In this document: piece after piece, positions 63,936-64,000 of the stretch
How positions within the stretch are numbered: position 1 is the first letter of the stretch
How the letters are laid out: each line of letters starts with the position of its first letter
Source of the DNA: Thermomonas aquatica
GTDB taxonomy: Bacteria; Pseudomonadota; Gammaproteobacteria; Xanthomonadales; Xanthomonadaceae
NCBI RefSeq assembly: GCF_006337105.1
Contig: NZ_CP040871.1
Span: 682,001-746,000 of the forward strand
DNA: 64,000 nt
Direction of reading: 5' to 3'
Notes under the pieces: model-generated
Database searches by the model: none
What the model saw: the letters and a program-made list of their open reading frames with translations, nothing else
What the model was told of the DNA's origin: nothing
Translations under genes and position numbers: made by a program

Positions 63936-64000
63936 GCGCTCCTCTCCAATGGCCGCAGCCAGAAGGTCAGCGGATGTTCGACTTCGCCGATGCCGACCTC
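63932..64000 (-). CDS. C-terminal end of an unidentified gene, truncated by the window edge
   Basis: Minus-strand frame with 22 codons (EVGIGEVEHPLTFWLRPLER and two more) then TGA, which overlaps the nitrilase ATG as ATGA. The short piece is too small for a family call. Its coupling to the amidohydrolase suggests a two-gene unit. Confidence 0.5.
   Translation of the reverse strand, partial: EVGIGEVEHPLTFWLRPLERSA

Overview
The window is a GC-rich, densely packed housekeeping segment of a gammaproteobacterial chromosome. It most resembles the Xanthomonadaceae/Lysobacteraceae (Lysobacter, Luteimonas, Thermomonas, Xanthomonas). The evidence is the phoB-phoR-ppk1-ppx cluster, a Kdo kinase next to a GT9 heptosyltransferase, an NAD-type isocitrate dehydrogenase, a YtrA/ABC operon, and the absence of plsX from an otherwise canonical fab cluster. 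I see no prophage, transposase, CRISPR array or rRNA. About 65 protein genes, nine tRNAs and the 4.5S SRP RNA are supported.

Layout. 1-12.6 kb: end of a FadB/FadJ-type gene, then a long minus-strand run yceD-rpmF-fabH-fabD-fabG-acpP-fabF-pabB-pabC-mltG-tmk-holB-pilZ (fatty acid, folate, cell wall and DNA synthesis), with maf on the other side of yceD. 12.6-19 kb: a GT39 membrane glycosyltransferase divergent from a MoxR/DUF58/transglutaminase operon and a Slp lipoprotein. 19-22.6 kb: HIT, recR, ybaB and dnaX, an array of hairpins, ffs and tRNA-Ser(GGA). 22.6-27.9 kb: moaE-moaD-moaC-moaA with an MBL-fold hydrolase and kdkA, divergent from a heptosyltransferase. 27.9-33.2 kb: tRNA-Ser(CGA), a PP2C phosphatase, and the block dnaQ-rnhA-yafS-like / gloB-lytic transglycosylase, then fabI. 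33.2-42.3 kb: the proteostasis block ppiD, tRNA-Asp, tRNA-Val, hupB, lon, clpX, clpP, tig, with a sigma-32-like promoter before lon. 42.5-43.2 kb: a cluster of five tRNAs. 43.3-47.7 kb: BI-1/YccA protein, NAD-isocitrate dehydrogenase, an AhpD-like protein, glutaredoxin and bepA. 47.7-53.6 kb: phoB-phoR-ppk1-ppx behind a triple Pho-box-like direct repeat. 54.0-59.6 kb: a YtrA-type regulator, ABC ATPase, ABC membrane protein and S9 peptidase operon, bracketed by two related long palindromes. 59.6-64 kb: GT4 glycosyltransferase, PAP2 phosphatase, M28 peptidase, nitrilase-family amidohydrolase and the tail of one more gene.

The most unusual non-coding features are a run of eight back-to-back hairpins upstream of dnaX, five of which have different stems but the same apex (GC-GCA-GC or GC-GTA-GC), and the two 27-28 bp inverted-repeat elements on either side of the YtrA/ABC/peptidase operon. 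Start sites were chosen from family alignment, Shine-Dalgarno position and translational coupling. Many stops and starts overlap as ATGA or GTGA. Family assignments come from motif recognition alone, without database searches.
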